From contig JAQSEB010000003.1 of NCBI GenBank assembly GCA_030063045.1, positions 186,001 to 250,000 on the forward strand: a stretch of DNA of 64,000 bases, in the 5' to 3' direction. This stretch comes from Pratylenchus scribneri. Lineage: Eukaryota; Nematoda; Chromadorea; Rhabditida; Pratylenchidae. This document shows positions 46,901 to 57,285 of this stretch, piece after piece. A program made the translations under genes and the position numbers. The notes beneath the pieces were generated by a model that was not told the DNA's origin, did not search any database, and saw nothing but the letters and a program-made list of their open reading frames with translations. How positions within the stretch are numbered: the stretch's first letter is position 1; every line of letters starts with the position of its first letter.

Positions 46901-47864
46901 GGTATATAAAATGTCTAGTTTTGGCCCAAATTTAAGAGTGGTTTAAAACCAAAAACTGGAAAATATGGTTTAAAAGTTAAATTCGCTCAGTCAGTTTTGG
47001 TTTAAACTAGGAAATTTACATGTCAAAACACGCGTCTTGATGGGATTTACAAATTGATATGGTTTATAAGGTCTAAAGTCTAAGACAGGTTTCCGATTTA
47101 TTAAAGTCAAAATCAATTTTGCCGGAAAAAAGTGCATTTTTGCCGACCGATAAAAAATATCAACTAATTGTTTAAGGCGGCGGCAAATATGGACAAACAA
47201 CAAGAGGAAAAAACGGCGGACGATGGTGCCGGTAATGGCGAATATAAGGATGAACTTGTAATGGTCGAAGGTGGCAAAAAGGCAAAGGCAACGGAACCAC
47301 TGATGAAAGGTGTAACCGAGAAGAATCGTCCACTGGTCGATGGTTTGTTTTTTTTTTTGATGGGTTGGAGGCAACTTAATGAGGTTTTTGTGAGTCATAG
47401 CTTCAAAAAAAAATGTTTAATTTAATGTAGGTCATTTTATAGAACAGAAAATTATGAATTAAATGCACTTTTGAATTAGCTATTAAATTGATAAAATATT
47501 TAAAAAGTTAATTAAAAATTCTAATTAAATTTTGACTTCTTTATTAATGCTAATTTTGACTATACCATACTTCATACAATTGACAATTTCTCTTCTGCAA
47601 AATAACTGATCACATATTCAAAAAGTTTTGGCCCAAAAATAAAACCTTGAGTCTGCAAAAACCCTATTGAGTTTTACACAAAACCTTGAATTATTCAAAA
47701 GCGTTGTGATCATTCAAATTCAAACCCTGGGGAATATAAAAAACCTTGAATTTATCCAAAAATCTTGAGTTTATTAATTGCCTTCGACCCATTTTTCATA
47801 ATTGATTAATATTTTTAATTAATCCATATTAAAATTTTTAGCCCTACATGGAATTGTTGCCTGA
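34903..47864 (+). CDS. Type II coiled-coil membrane protein, GOLM1/GOLIM4-like
   Basis: Exons near 34903-34941, 34991-35092, 35141-35213, 35265-35326, 35795-35926, 35962-36029, 36077-36220, 46572-46759, 47176-47342 and 47841-47864; phases agree throughout, including across the retrotransposon (AAA G|AT TCA). Short basic cytosolic N-terminus, one hydrophobic segment (FLLLFLAVFVFSLLYLYF, around residues 25-45), then a long charged coiled coil (ELTDSKNKLTELQAHK, NDKLELAKKRMEEK) and an acidic, low-complexity lumenal tail. This layout matches Golgi type II proteins of the GOLM1/CASC4/GOLIM4 group, but sequence similarity is weak, so it rests on topology. The intron from about 36221 to 46571 holds two tandem copies of an LTR element in antisense orientation, plus flanking sequence. 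Confidence 0.7.
36416..36741 (-). repeat. LTR 1 (3' LTR of left element)
   Basis: 326 bp, identical by eye to the other two copies. Contains a 5-bp-stem hairpin TATCCCACGGGATA at 36515-36528 and the palindrome GGAGATCTCC. Adjacent at 36742-36754 is the polypurine tract, GAGGGATGGGAGG on the sense strand. Confidence 0.93.
37257..37607 (+). other. 116-codon ORF antisense within LTR element (also 42000-42350)
   Basis: Open frame on the strand opposite gag, conserved only because the two element copies are nearly identical. No family recognised; composition is not strongly protein-like. Recorded because it is the longest non-gag ORF in the element, but it may be chance. Confidence 0.25.
38723..39646 (-). 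CDS. gag: Gag polyprotein of LTR element, left copy (307 aa)
   Basis: Intact 307-residue ORF. Residues about 45-200 have the helical capsid-type composition of Ty3-like Gag (IEFDKWSKKFVDYLEFYG, LDGVPRRLFDNL). A single CCHC zinc knuckle (CEYCQMPGHFARQC, C-x2-C-x4-H-x4-C) lies near residue 265. It ends with a predicted coiled coil (ENDHLHQENEELVDKL). No downstream pol frame, so particles would depend on enzymes supplied by another element. The start follows a leader of about 1.5 kb after the primer site. Three of the element's hairpins (38929, 39565, 39609) lie inside this coding sequence. Confidence 0.9.
   Translation of the reverse strand: MEMEHFNFNPVGFEQVDAIQNKILSAETNQAILSNFNSDSVIEFDKWSKKFVDYLEFYGVGWSEAKKLSSLKLFLDGVPRRLFDNLNDDERDTLAKALKNMRNAMDSPQRRELTYQALAACKQKDGEMVKTFLDRLIPLVEVTSVNYTAETKEEILCRTLLEKLKPDISLILRMAGLAGRKNFEELCMQAQEAEMMLGGKSNNNPIKNVNAFTSKISGGPWRSNHQNCTPTNIPQTLRGSENNNQNLFASNSQSVMNSANYCEYCQMPGHFARQCEMKIEDLMQENDHLHQENEELVDKLKNFEERL
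41143..41158 (-). promoter_or_regulatory. Primer binding site of LTR element (also 45887-45902)
   Basis: Sense strand TGGTAGCACCGAATGG directly abuts the LTR end GCGCTTTAC. The first eight bases, TGGTAGCA, are complementary to the TGCTACCA 3' end known for eukaryotic initiator tRNA-Met. Beyond that the match would need a nematode tRNA sequence to test. Confidence 0.75.
41159..41484 (-). repeat. LTR 2 (shared central LTR)
   Basis: 326 bp. Serves as 5' LTR of the left element and 3' LTR of the right one. The primer binding site follows at 41158-41143 and the right element's polypurine tract lies at 41485-41497. Confidence 0.93.
43467..44390 (-). CDS. gag: Gag polyprotein of LTR element, right copy (307 aa)
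   Basis: Same protein as the left copy, 4,744 bp away, with no amino-acid difference seen. Intact frame. Same capsid-like region, single CCHC knuckle and C-terminal coiled coil. Identity of the two copies indicates very recent duplication. Confidence 0.9.
   Translation of the reverse strand: MEMEHFNFNPVGFEQVDAIQNKILSAETNQAILSNFNSDSVIEFDKWSKKFVDYLEFYGVGWSEAKKLSSLKLFLDGVPRRLFDNLNDDERDTLAKALKNMRNAMDSPQRRELTYQALAACKQKDGEMVKTFLDRLIPLVEVTSVNYTAETKEEILCRTLLEKLKPDISLILRMAGLAGRKNFEELCMQAQEAEMMLGGKSNNNPIKNVNAFTSKISGGPWRSNHQNCTPTNIPQTLRGSENNNQNLFASNSQSVMNSANYCEYCQMPGHFARQCEMKIEDLMQENDHLHQENEELVDKLKNFEERL
45903..46228 (-). repeat. LTR 3 (5' LTR of right element)
   Basis: 326 bp, followed on its outer side by the target duplication TGAGA. 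On the sense strand it begins TGTAAGGAAGAGACC. Confidence 0.93.
46811..47112. mobile_element. Foldback MITE-like element, second copy
   Basis: Ends TTTTTTGACTTTTAATAAAT and GATTTATTAAAGTCAAAA are inverted repeats; same family as 28558-28850. Located in the Golgi-type gene intron between exons ending near 46759 and starting near 47176. Confidence 0.75.
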
Positions 47865-48215
47865 ATAAACACATGTGGTACTGGAATGGTTCACAATTAT
47901 TCAATGTTCAATCTACTCTGCTAATAAAACCAAAATGATTCAAAAACACACAAAATTTGGGCACAAAGATGATGACGGGCATTCAATAAAAATAAACAAC
48001 CTCTCTCGCCCATTCCCATATATATTCATTCAATTTCCTAAAATTCCATTTAATACTCATTTTCTCATCTTTTAACCAGCAGATTCGCATTCTTTTCATT
48101 TCCCAAGTGTAAATTAATTTTTAAATTCTCATTTGTAACAAATAAAATGTTTTTTTGCACATTTAATTATCGCATTTTTTCTGATTTTTTAAAATAATTT
48201 TTAAAGAATTTTTAA

Positions 48216-48455
48216 ATGGTTTTAAATCGAAATTTATTCAATGGAATTTTTGCACTCGCTCCGGCAGCAACATTATTTGCAGTTCATAGAAAATTTAATG
48301 ATGAAGAAGGAAAAGCGCCAATTTCTCTGGAAACATTACAAATAAAAAAAGGTGGTCGGGATCGGGACCAGCAGAGGAAGGATTTATATGCAAAAGACAA
48401 AAATTTGTTATTAGCGCAGTTAAATCCATTAAAAATGCATTTTTTTGGCATTTAG
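48216..48455 (+). CDS. Small uncharacterised protein, 79 aa
   Basis: Single-exon ORF between the Golgi-type gene and the LACTB-like gene, not overlapping either. The N-terminal part is basic then hydrophobic (NLFNGIFALAPAATLFAVHR), followed by a charged, K/R/D-rich tail (KKGGRDRDQQRKDLYAKDK). This could be a small single-pass or mitochondrially targeted protein. I do not recognise it. Codon use looks coding-like and GC is higher than the flanks, but expression evidence is needed. Confidence 0.45.
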   Translation: MVLNRNLFNGIFALAPAATLFAVHRKFNDEEGKAPISLETLQIKKGGRDRDQQRKDLYAKDKNLLLAQLNPLKMHFFGI

Positions 48456-48564
48456 TGCATATTTAGTTTTGCATTTTTTTTTCGCAAAATTCTGAATTTT
48501 GCTCGTTTTTAGTAAAACTTTGTAAATTTAAAATATACAACCAAAATTTTAAAATTAAAAAAAA

Positions 48565-51500
48565 ATGTTCATCTATTTGTCATCTTTAAAAGAAATGGTT
48601 TTATTGCCAAAAATTGATTTACATTTAATAATGTACATATTTTGGCTTTTTTGGCTTTTTTGGTGTCTATTTTGGTCTTTTTTGTATATGGGCATATTTT
48701 GGCCGTTTTTGGCACATAAAAATCCACCCTCTGCTGCTGGTCGCGACAATTTTGTTGGAAAAAAAGAAGAAAAAGCGAAGGAGATGGTCTACAAATTCTT
48801 GGTAAAAATTTTGTAACGGAATATAAATATAGAGGAGGCATAGGAAGGAGTGAAAATGACGATAATTCATTAAATTTATAATTTCTTTTAAAGAAAAATT
48901 CATTCCCGATTGTATTGTAATTTTAGTTAAGATTTAAAAAATGTAAACTTAGATTGTAATTGCGATTGTAATTTTTAGTCCTGATTGTAAATTATAATTG
49001 CGATTGTAATTTTTAGTCCTGATTGTATAATTGCGATTGTAATTTTTAGTCTGAATTGTAATTGTAATTGCGATTGTAATTTTTAGTCCTGATTGTAAAT
49101 TATAATTGCGATTGTAATTTTTAGTCCTGATTGTAAATTATAATTGCGATTGTAATTTTTAGTCTGAATTGTAATTGTAATTGCGATTGTAATTTTTAGT
49201 CCGGATTGTAAATTGTAATTGCGATTGTAATTTTTAGTCCTGATTGTAAATTGTAATTGCGATTGTAATTTTTAGTCCTGATTGTAAATTATAATTGCGA
49301 TTGTAATTTTTAGCCCTGATTGTAAATTATAATTGCGATTGTAATTTTTAGTCTGAATTGTAATTGTAATTGCGATTGTAATTTTTAGTCCGGATTGTAA
49401 ATTGTAATTGTAATTTTTTAGTCTGAATTGTAATTGTAATTTTTAGTCTGAATTGTAATTGTAATTGCGATTGTAATTTTAGTCCGGATTGTAAATTGTA
49501 ATTGTAATTTTTTAGTCTGAATTGTAATTGTAATTTTTAGTCTGAATTGTAATTGTAATTGCGATTGTAATTTTTAGTCTGAATTGTAATTGTAATTGCG
49601 ATTGTAATTTTTAGTCCGGATTGTAAATTGTAATTGCGATTGTAATTTTAGTCCGGATTGTAAATTGTAATTGTAATTTTTTAGTCTGAATTGTAATTGT
49701 AATTTTTAGTCTGAATTGTAAATTATAATTGCGATTGTAATTTTTAGTCTGAATTGTAATTGTAATTGCGATTGTAATTTTTAGTCCGGATTGTAAATTG
49801 TAATTGCGATTGTAATTTTAGTCCGGATTGTAAATTGTAATTGTAATTTTTTAGTCTGAATTGTAATTGTAATTTTTAGTCTGAATTGTAATTGTAATTG
49901 CGATTGTAATTTTTTAGTCTGAATTGTAATTTCAATATTCCAGGAGAGCATAGGTCACACCGATTTGCACTTCGCATCATTGAAGTTGCGGGGAATTTGC
50001 ATTTTTTTATTAGAGAAAATTCAATTAAAAATTAAATATAAAATATAAAAAATTTTCGAAAAATGTCATTTTTCACTAAAGGCTGTTACTGGAGCCCCAG
50101 GTGTCTCAATTGGCATTTCCAAAAATGGTAAACCCATTTGGTGTGAGGGTTTCGGCTTTGCCGATGTGGAAATTGGTGCCCCTTGCACTGGGGAATCCGT
50201 CATGCGAATTGCGTCGATCAGTAAACCAATAACGGCGGCAATTACTGCCAGACTTGTTGAAAGGGGAAAATTGGACTTGGATCGATCCATTCATGTAATA
50301 AAAACACCCAAAAAAATTATAAAATAATATTTAAAGGAATATCTTTCGGAGGTGGAATTTCCCAGGAAAGAGTTTAATGGTAAGCCAGTGGAAATTACGG
50401 CGCGCCAACTTTTGTCCCACAAATCCGGAATTCGGCATTATCCAAAGGTGGGTTAATTTTAATTAAACAAATTTAGGACTAAATTTAGCTTCAATCGATT
50501 AGAAGAATTAGCAGAAAATAGGTCTTAAGAGTATTTTCCACGAATTTTACATTCTCTCAAATTAATTTTCAAATGAATATTTGCTTAAATTAAGCAAATT
50601 TGATAGCATTTTATATCCTTATTGGAATGAATTGATTAAGGAAAGAAATGAATTTAGAAAATTAGGAAAACATCATGACAAAAAACGGAAAAATAGAACT
50701 AAATCGGACAATTTTTCGTTTTCTCGCCATAACATTCCATGGCTAATTATGTTTGATCGATCATTTTGATATTAAAATTACAGAATGGGATCAATCAAGT
50801 GGTTGAATTATTAGTTTAAAAGTTTGCTGAGTTATTGATTTGGTTAGGAAATGACTTGTCCCATCCCAATAATGCCTCATATTACAAATTGAATTGTAAG
50901 CATTTAAATAAATTATGTAATTTAACTAATTTCAGAAAGATGAATTGGCGCCGGACAGTGAAGACCCAATTGAATTTATGTCTAACAAAAGGTTCAAATC
51001 GGTTTTGGACTCGCTGGAAATGTTTCGTGCCGATCCCCTGCTGTCGGCACCGGGAACCGAATTTCACTACACCACACATGGGTATGGTTAAATACTGCCA
51101 GAGGCATAGATAGACTCAATAGGAGAAGGATTGCCCTAGGGTCCTAGCTCCTAGTATTTTTTCCTCATTTTTTATTAAGTGTTCGAAAGATTCTGATTCT
51201 GGCATCTGACCCATCCAATAAAATTTTCTATTGTTCAATGATGCAAAAACTTGAATAAATCTAACATACCGTATTTATTCTATTAGAAGCCCCTCTCGGA
51301 GGATCTCTAAGATTTATAAGTCCCGGGGGCTTCTAATAGAATAAATACGGTAGTTTTATTTATAAGACCGACGAAATTTTTTGAATATTTTCATCGTTAA
51401 AAACAATAAATTTAAACGCCTATTTTCCAATTAAACCAATGGCCAGCCATAGAAAATTTACTTTATTTGTTCCATTCATTTTCTACAAAATTTTTTCCGT

Positions 51501-52743
51501 AGGTACACTTTGTTGAGTGCGGTGTTGGAAAAGGCAGCAGATGGGAGGGATTTCGGTGACCAATTGAGGGCATTGTTCCAACGACTTGAAATGCACAACA
51601 CAACTTTGGACGATGCACAGGAACCCATTGTGGATCATAGGACGAGGTGAATTTGGGGCATTAAAATTTTTTAAATTTAATTTTTATAATAAGCCTATTT
51701 CCTCCTTTTATGAGAAAAAATTGCCATAAAATTTTAAAAATATTTAAAAGTAGCCTAAACTAAAAATTTCGTCTTACTATATTTTTTTAGATGTATTTTT
51801 GCATTTTTGATTTAAAATTAAATAAACAAATTATTTATATGGAAAGATTCGATTCAATCAATTTGTATATTTTGCAGATATTACAAACGAAATGACAAAA
51901 CCCATCGGCTGGAGAATGTTCGGGAAGTTGACAATTCTTATAAGGTCGAAAATTAAACTTAAAATGAAATTTTCTAAAATTAGTTGGCCGGAGGCGGAAT
52001 TCTTTCAAATGTGGGCGATTTGTTGAAATTTGGCAATGCAATTTTATACAGGCAAGTCGTCGCTTTTTCTTCTTTTGAATTATTTTACCAGATGGCAGAT
52101 TTACCTAGATGCAAATGAATATTTTCTTTCAATACTCTAAATGGGTTTCGGGTAACGTTTTTACTTTTTATGATATATGGAATATTTTAAGAAAATTTTA
52201 ATAAAACTTTCATATTTTGGCACTTTTCTTGCATATAAATCCGCCATCTGTTTATTAAATTTTTTATAATTTTTTCCCTTCATCAGCTATCAATTTTCCA
52301 ATGCCCAAAATCAGCGTCGACCTTTGTTGAAGTCGGAAAGCGTGAAAAAATTGTGGACAAAAAATTCGGAACATTGGAAGGATGGGAAAAAATTGGGGGA
52401 TGATTATGGCCTAGGATGGTGTTTGGCCCCACCGAATGAATGGGATCAGGATGAGAAAATTATGGAGAATGGAAAGGCGGAAAATGGAATTTCCACCGAA
52501 TTTGAGAAACGAAAATATTGGTGGGAAATATTTTAAAATTTAAAAAAATTCAATTTCTCCTGAAAAAGGTACCACACTGGCGGCGCCGTCGGCACCTCAT
52601 CAATTTTGTTGATTAAACCGGTCGAAAATATGTCTGAATCTGATGAATTGCCGCGTGGAATTTGTGTGGCCATTCTGGTGAATTGCCAAAATTGTTCATG
52701 CCTTGGATTGGCCAAGAAATTGGCCAAACTTTTTGATGATTGA
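48565..52743 (+). CDS. lactb: LACTB-like serine beta-lactamase-family protease
   Basis: Penicillin-binding-protein/beta-lactamase fold serine hydrolase; LACTB in animals is a mitochondrial intermembrane-space filament-forming protease. Exons near 48565-48801, 50082-50296, 50337-50448, 50936-51080, 51504-51646, 51879-51945, 51984-52051, 52287-52521, 52569-52743, phase-consistent. The first exon encodes a W/F-rich membrane segment (IFWLFWLFWCLFWSFLY) and joins in phase 0 to GAPGVSIGIS. Motifs: catalytic SxxK (RIASISKPIT), LLSHKSGIRHYPK, FHYTTHGYTLLSAVLE with the Tyr motif, and HTGG (YHTGGAVGTSS) in place of KTG, as in LACTB. WAGGGILSNVGDLLKFGNA is also typical. The intron after 52051 has a GC donor. 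Intron 1 holds minisatellite family C and the 50.5-53 kb introns carry a small TA-flanked MITE. The first exon is the least certain part. Confidence 0.9.
48912..49932. repeat. Minisatellite family C, variable units, in LACTB-like intron 1
   Basis: Array built on TTGTAATTGCGATTGTAA alternating with TTTTTAGTCCTGA or TTTTTAGTCTGAA, unit about 31 bp, with shortened and recombined variants. It shares the TGTAATTGCGATTGTAA core with the array at 54691-55647 in the next gene. Confidence 0.93.
51269..51350. mobile_element. Short MITE, 82 bp, TA target duplication
   Basis: Ends CCGTATTTATTCTATTAGAA and TTCTAATAGAATAAATACGG are perfect inverted repeats flanked by TA on both sides (51267-51268, 51351-51352), as in Tc1/mariner-derived MITEs. 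Nearly the whole element is stem. LACTB-like intron. A 181-bp relative is at 59051-59231. Confidence 0.88.
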
Positions 52744-53595
52744 ATGAATGGGGATACGGAGGAATTTTCTGATTTATCAATTTTTTATGGGTTTTCATTC
52801 ACATTCACATTCACATATAGGATTTTTATTTGTTATATTTTTAATTAATTTAATTATTAACTTTTTTTATAATCTTTTACATATGATTATGATAAAATGT
52901 TTAGTATACCAATTTTGATTAAAATGGGAAAAATGTAGCCAATTTACGCCATTATTTTTCATTTTATTTGTTGCAGAAAGAAGAGATTTAATTCGATTAT
53001 TTATGGTTGATTGCTTTGTCCTTTACAATTTTTAGAGTTTTGGAACCATTTAAAAATCAATTGTTTAAAAAAACGAAAAAGGAAAACCAATTGATTTTTA
53101 TGAAAATTTAGCATAATTCTAATTTATGTTAGTAATTTATTCCGTGCAAACACCATTATTTATAATTAAGAATTGTTTTATTAAAAAAAACGTAAAAAAA
53201 CAACAATAAAAGTTAAGCTATAGAAGTAGAAGAGATGAAAAATTGTCGTGTCTAAAAATAGTGTAACTGGTTAAACTTTTGATCCTTCGATGTCGGTTCG
53301 CGGGTTCGATCGAACCCGCTGGCACAAATTTTTTTCTTTAAATTATTTTATTTAACTGAAGCTGGAATTATATAAACAATTTACGACATTATTTTTCAAT
53401 CTAATTTTAGGCAAAAATAAAAAAATATTAAGTAAAGAATTGATTATTTATGGTTTTAGTGAATTGCAATTCTACTTTGATGCACTATTAGGAGACCATT
53501 ATTTATTAGAAATCGATTGCCTTAAAAATAGAAAATCCATTTTGTATTAATTTTATGAAAATTTAGCCTAAATTTAGTTTAATTTCCGCTCGAAG
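52744..53595. other. Intergenic spacer with a 20-bp palindrome
   Basis: AT-rich spacer between the LACTB-like and carrier genes. At 53300-53319 is the perfect palindrome GCGGGTTCGATCGAACCCGC. About 44 nt upstream lies TAGTGTAACTGG, which resembles a tRNA A box, but no cloverleaf can be folded. No gene seen. Confidence 0.6.
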
Positions 53596-56531
53596 ATGGC
53601 AGCCAACAATCCTACCAAAAACATTCAACAAGTCAACAATAAATCCGCAGCCGTGTCAACAACAACAATTCCTGGGCCAGTCAAATTCTTGTTCGGCGGA
53701 TTAGCCGGGTTTTATTTTTATTAAAAGAATAATCAAATAACCAAAAATTCCAGTATGGGTGCCACAATGTTCGTTCAACCCTTGGACTTGGTGAAGAATC
53801 GAATGCAATTGTCCGGGCAACAAGGCAAACGGGAATACAAATCGTCGGCGCATGCACTTCGAGTCGTTTTCCAGAATGAAGGATTTTTCGCGCTTTACAA
53901 TGGTTTGCAATTTTATGTGTTAATTTAATCAAAAATTTAACATTACACTCAACAAATATGTATCCAAATATCGGTACTTATCGGTTATCTACCAAAAGTA
54001 GATTTATAACATCCCAAAATCACGATTTGTTCTCCCAAAACAAGTCAGGATTTTAACCGTAAAAATATTATTTTCAAATCTACTGATAGATAACGGATAA
54101 GTAAATATCCGAATTTCTTCAGGTCTATCCGCCGGATTGGCTCGACAAGCCACATATACCACAACACGGCTTGGCATATATTCCTGGTTGTTCGAGAAGT
54201 TCAGCAGTCCTGGCGGAGTTGGTCCTTCTTTTGGACTGAAAGCCGTTTTGGGAATGACTGCTGGGGGAGTGGCCTCAATTGTTGGGTTAGTTCAACTTTT
54301 TTACCACTTCAATTAAATAAAAAATTAAATAAAACAATTAAGTAAAGTTAATTTAATTATCGTTTTAAGTAATCCAATGGAATTGGCATTGGTTCGAATG
54401 ACGGCGGATGGCCGATTGCCGGCTGGCGAACAGAGAAATTACAAAAGTGTTTTCGATGCACTTGCACGAGTCACACGGGAAGAGGGCGTGTTGACACTTT
54501 GGAGGGTTCGTTTAATTTGTAAATTTATTTATTTTTGTTGTTGATGGTCACTAAAATGATCTAATTTGTTCGGAAATAATTTTAAATTAGACCTCGATTT
54601 TTATAAAATGAAAAAAATTGATTAAAAAAAAAGAAAAATCTTATCATTTAAAAAACGGCCCATAAACTACTTTATTTTCATTTAGGATTTTAATTGTAAG
54701 TGTGGTTATAATTTTTAGTTAGGATTGTAATTGTAATTACGATTGTAATTTTTAGTTAGGATTGTAATTGTAATTGCGATTGTAATTTTTAGTTAGGATT
54801 GTAATTGTAATTGCGATTGTAATTTTTAGTTAGGATTGTAATTGTAATTGCGATTGTAATTTTTAGTTAGGATTGTAATTGTAATTGCGATTGTAATTTT
54901 TAGTTAGGATTGTAATTGTAATTGCGATTGTAAAACTTAGATTGTAATTGTAATTGCGATTGTAAATTGTAATTGCGATTGTAAAATTTTAATTGCGATT
55001 GTAAAATTGTAATTGCGATTGTAAATTGTAATTGCGATTGTAAAATTGTAATTGCGATTGTAAATTGTAATTGCGATTGTAAAATTGTAATTGCGATTGT
55101 AAATTGTAATTGCGATTGTAAATTGTAATTGCGATTGTAAATTGTAATTGCGATTGTAAATTGTAATTGCGATTGTAAATTGTAATTGCGATTGTAAAAT
55201 TGTAATTGCGATTGTAAATTGTAATTGCGATTGTAAATTGTAATTGCGATTGTAAAATTGTAATTGCGATTGTAAATTGTAATTGCGATTGTAAATTGTA
55301 ATTGCGATTGTAAATTGTAATTGCGATTGTAAATTGTAATTGCGATTGTAAATTGTAATTGCGATTGTAAATTGTAATTGCGATTGTAAATTGTAATTGC
55401 GATTGTAAAATTGTAATTGCGATTGTAAATTGTAATTGCGATTGTAAATTGTAATTGCGATTGTAAAATTGTAATTGCGATTGTAAATTGTAATTGCGAT
55501 TGTAAATTGTAATTGCGATTGTAAAATTGTAATTGCGATTGTAAATTGTAATTGCGATTGTAAAATTGTAATTGCGATTGTAAATTGTAATTGCGATTGT
55601 AAATTGTAATTGCGATTGTAAATTGTAATTGCGATTGCAATTTTTAGAACTTAATTTACAAATTAAAAAATAAAATAATCAAAAAAGCAATAAAAATATT
55701 AAAACATGTTTAATTTGAAAAATAGTAAAAATTACAATTCAATAAATTATCAACCATTGATTTAATAATTAACGATTGCAGGGGTGTACTCCAACCGTAA
55801 TACGTGCAATGGTTGTGAATGCCGCACAATTGGCTACATATTCCCAGGCAAAGCAACAATTGGTTGCAGCCGCCGGCTTCAATGAAGGGATCCCATTGCA
55901 TTTTTGCGCATCCATGATCAGCGGATTGGCAACAACCGTGAATTTTTAATATTAATTATTCTATTTTTTTGAAAATCGTACAAATTATTAAAAATGGAGC
56001 AAATAAGCCAAAAATATTTGTTCCAATTTTAGCATTTAAAATTTTGAAATTTAAATTCACAAAATTAATATAAAATTTTGATTTCTATTAACTGAAAATC
56101 AATTTATCTAATTTAAATATTATATTTAATTAAATCTATTTTTAAATCAGATTGCTTCAATGCCTGTTGACATTGTAAAAACTAGGTAGTCAATCCAATT
56201 AAATTCCAAAATTAATAAATTTTGCCCAGGATTCAAAATATGCGCATAATTGATGGAAAACCGGAATTCAATGGAGTGGTGGACGTGGTCGGCCGAATCC
56301 TCAAAAATGAAGTACACTTTATTTTTCAATCAAATTTTTATTTTTTTAATTTTTCAGGGATTTTTCGCCCTTTGGAAAGGCTTCCTCCCCTATTATTTCC
56401 GTTTGGGACCGCATACTGTAAATCTATCCATTTAATTTTAATAAATTTGAATAATTCATTTCCAGGTTTTGACCTTCATAATTCTGGAACAAATGAATGC
56501 CTTCTATATTCGAATGATGTTCACTGCCTAG
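53596..56531 (+). CDS. misc-1: Mitochondrial 2-oxoglutarate/malate carrier
   Basis: SLC25-family inner-membrane antiporter exchanging 2-oxoglutarate and malate (malate-aspartate shuttle). Seven or more exons with agreeing phases, from ATG 53596 to TAG 56529-56531; about 305 aa, the usual size. Three carrier repeats are visible. Signature Px[DE]xx[KR] motifs: QPLDLVKNRMQL in repeat 1, NPMELALVRMTADGRLP in repeat 2, MPVDIVKTRIQNMRIIDGKP in repeat 3. LFGGLAGMGATMFVQPLDLV, SAGLARQATYTTTRLGIY, LTLWRGCTPT and FFALWKGFLPYYFRLGPHTV are near-diagnostic for SLC25A11. The repeat 2 motif has a leucine where the general signature has a basic residue context, as in known orthologues. One intron (54508-55780) is filled by minisatellite family C. 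Confidence 0.97.
54691..55647. repeat. Minisatellite family C, 19/20-bp units, in carrier intron
   Basis: About 45 units of TGTAATTGCGATTGTAAAT or the 20-bp form with one more A. The first 200 bp are a longer form with TTTTTAGTTAGGA spacers, like the 48912 array. The long ORF on the minus strand is a repeat artefact. Confidence 0.95.
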
Positions 56532-57285
56532 CTTTACTATTTTTTATATAATTAAATGTGTGATCCCATTCCATAATATTATTAGAATGATTAAATTAGA
56601 AAATAATTAGAATAAAATGCGAATATTACTATTTTTTTAATTATTGTCTTATATTATGGCAAAGGAAAAGTGGGAACGCAAACAATAAAAATATTAGGAA
56701 AAAATACAAAAGATTTAAGGCAACACAAAACATAAATTAAGGCAAAACACAAATATTTTATGGCTAATATTTTAGACAAAAATAACAACTTTAAGGGAAC
56801 ATCATTTTAGGGCAAATAAGGGGGATATTGCTTATAGGCTTATGATTTCCTAAATCAGCGTCAAATTTAAAATTAAAATGTCATGAGTCTCAATTTCGAA
56901 GTGTAAAAATTATACGAATTGATCTGATTGCAATTTATGAAAAATTTCACCTGTACTCTGACTTTTAAATAAAAGAATTGTTACTATGGTTCGAATCTTC
57001 ACATTGGTCAGTTTTTGGCCATTTTCTGTGCATCCACTTTCTCTCTAGCGATTTGTGGGTGGATCCTTCGACTTGGCCCTAGCCCTTGAGTCCTTACGCC
57101 CCTGCTGATTTGTTTATTTCTTTTATTCTAAAAATTTAATTTTTTTTTTTGTTAATATTATAGACAGCCAAGTAGAATAAATCGCCAGCATTTTTCTTAT
57201 AAAATTAATAAAAATATAAAAATATGATGGAAATGGAAATTTTTCATGCACATCAAATAAATGTTTATTATATTTATTCTTCTTC
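56532..57285. other. Intergenic region with degenerate family B repeat
   Basis: Convergent 3' region between the carrier (plus) and the type I membrane protein (minus). Around 56700-56830 are degenerate GGCAAAACACAA units related to the 7205-7800 minisatellite. No ORF of note. Confidence 0.6.

Noticed and set aside
53281..53325. tRNA gene
   Set aside because: No acceptor stem, and the T-arm region is a full palindrome; no cloverleaf possible by eye.
54900..55640. 246-codon ORF of QLQFTIAITIYNRNYN type
   Set aside because: Translation of the 19/20-bp minisatellite in the carrier intron; no independent coding evidence.
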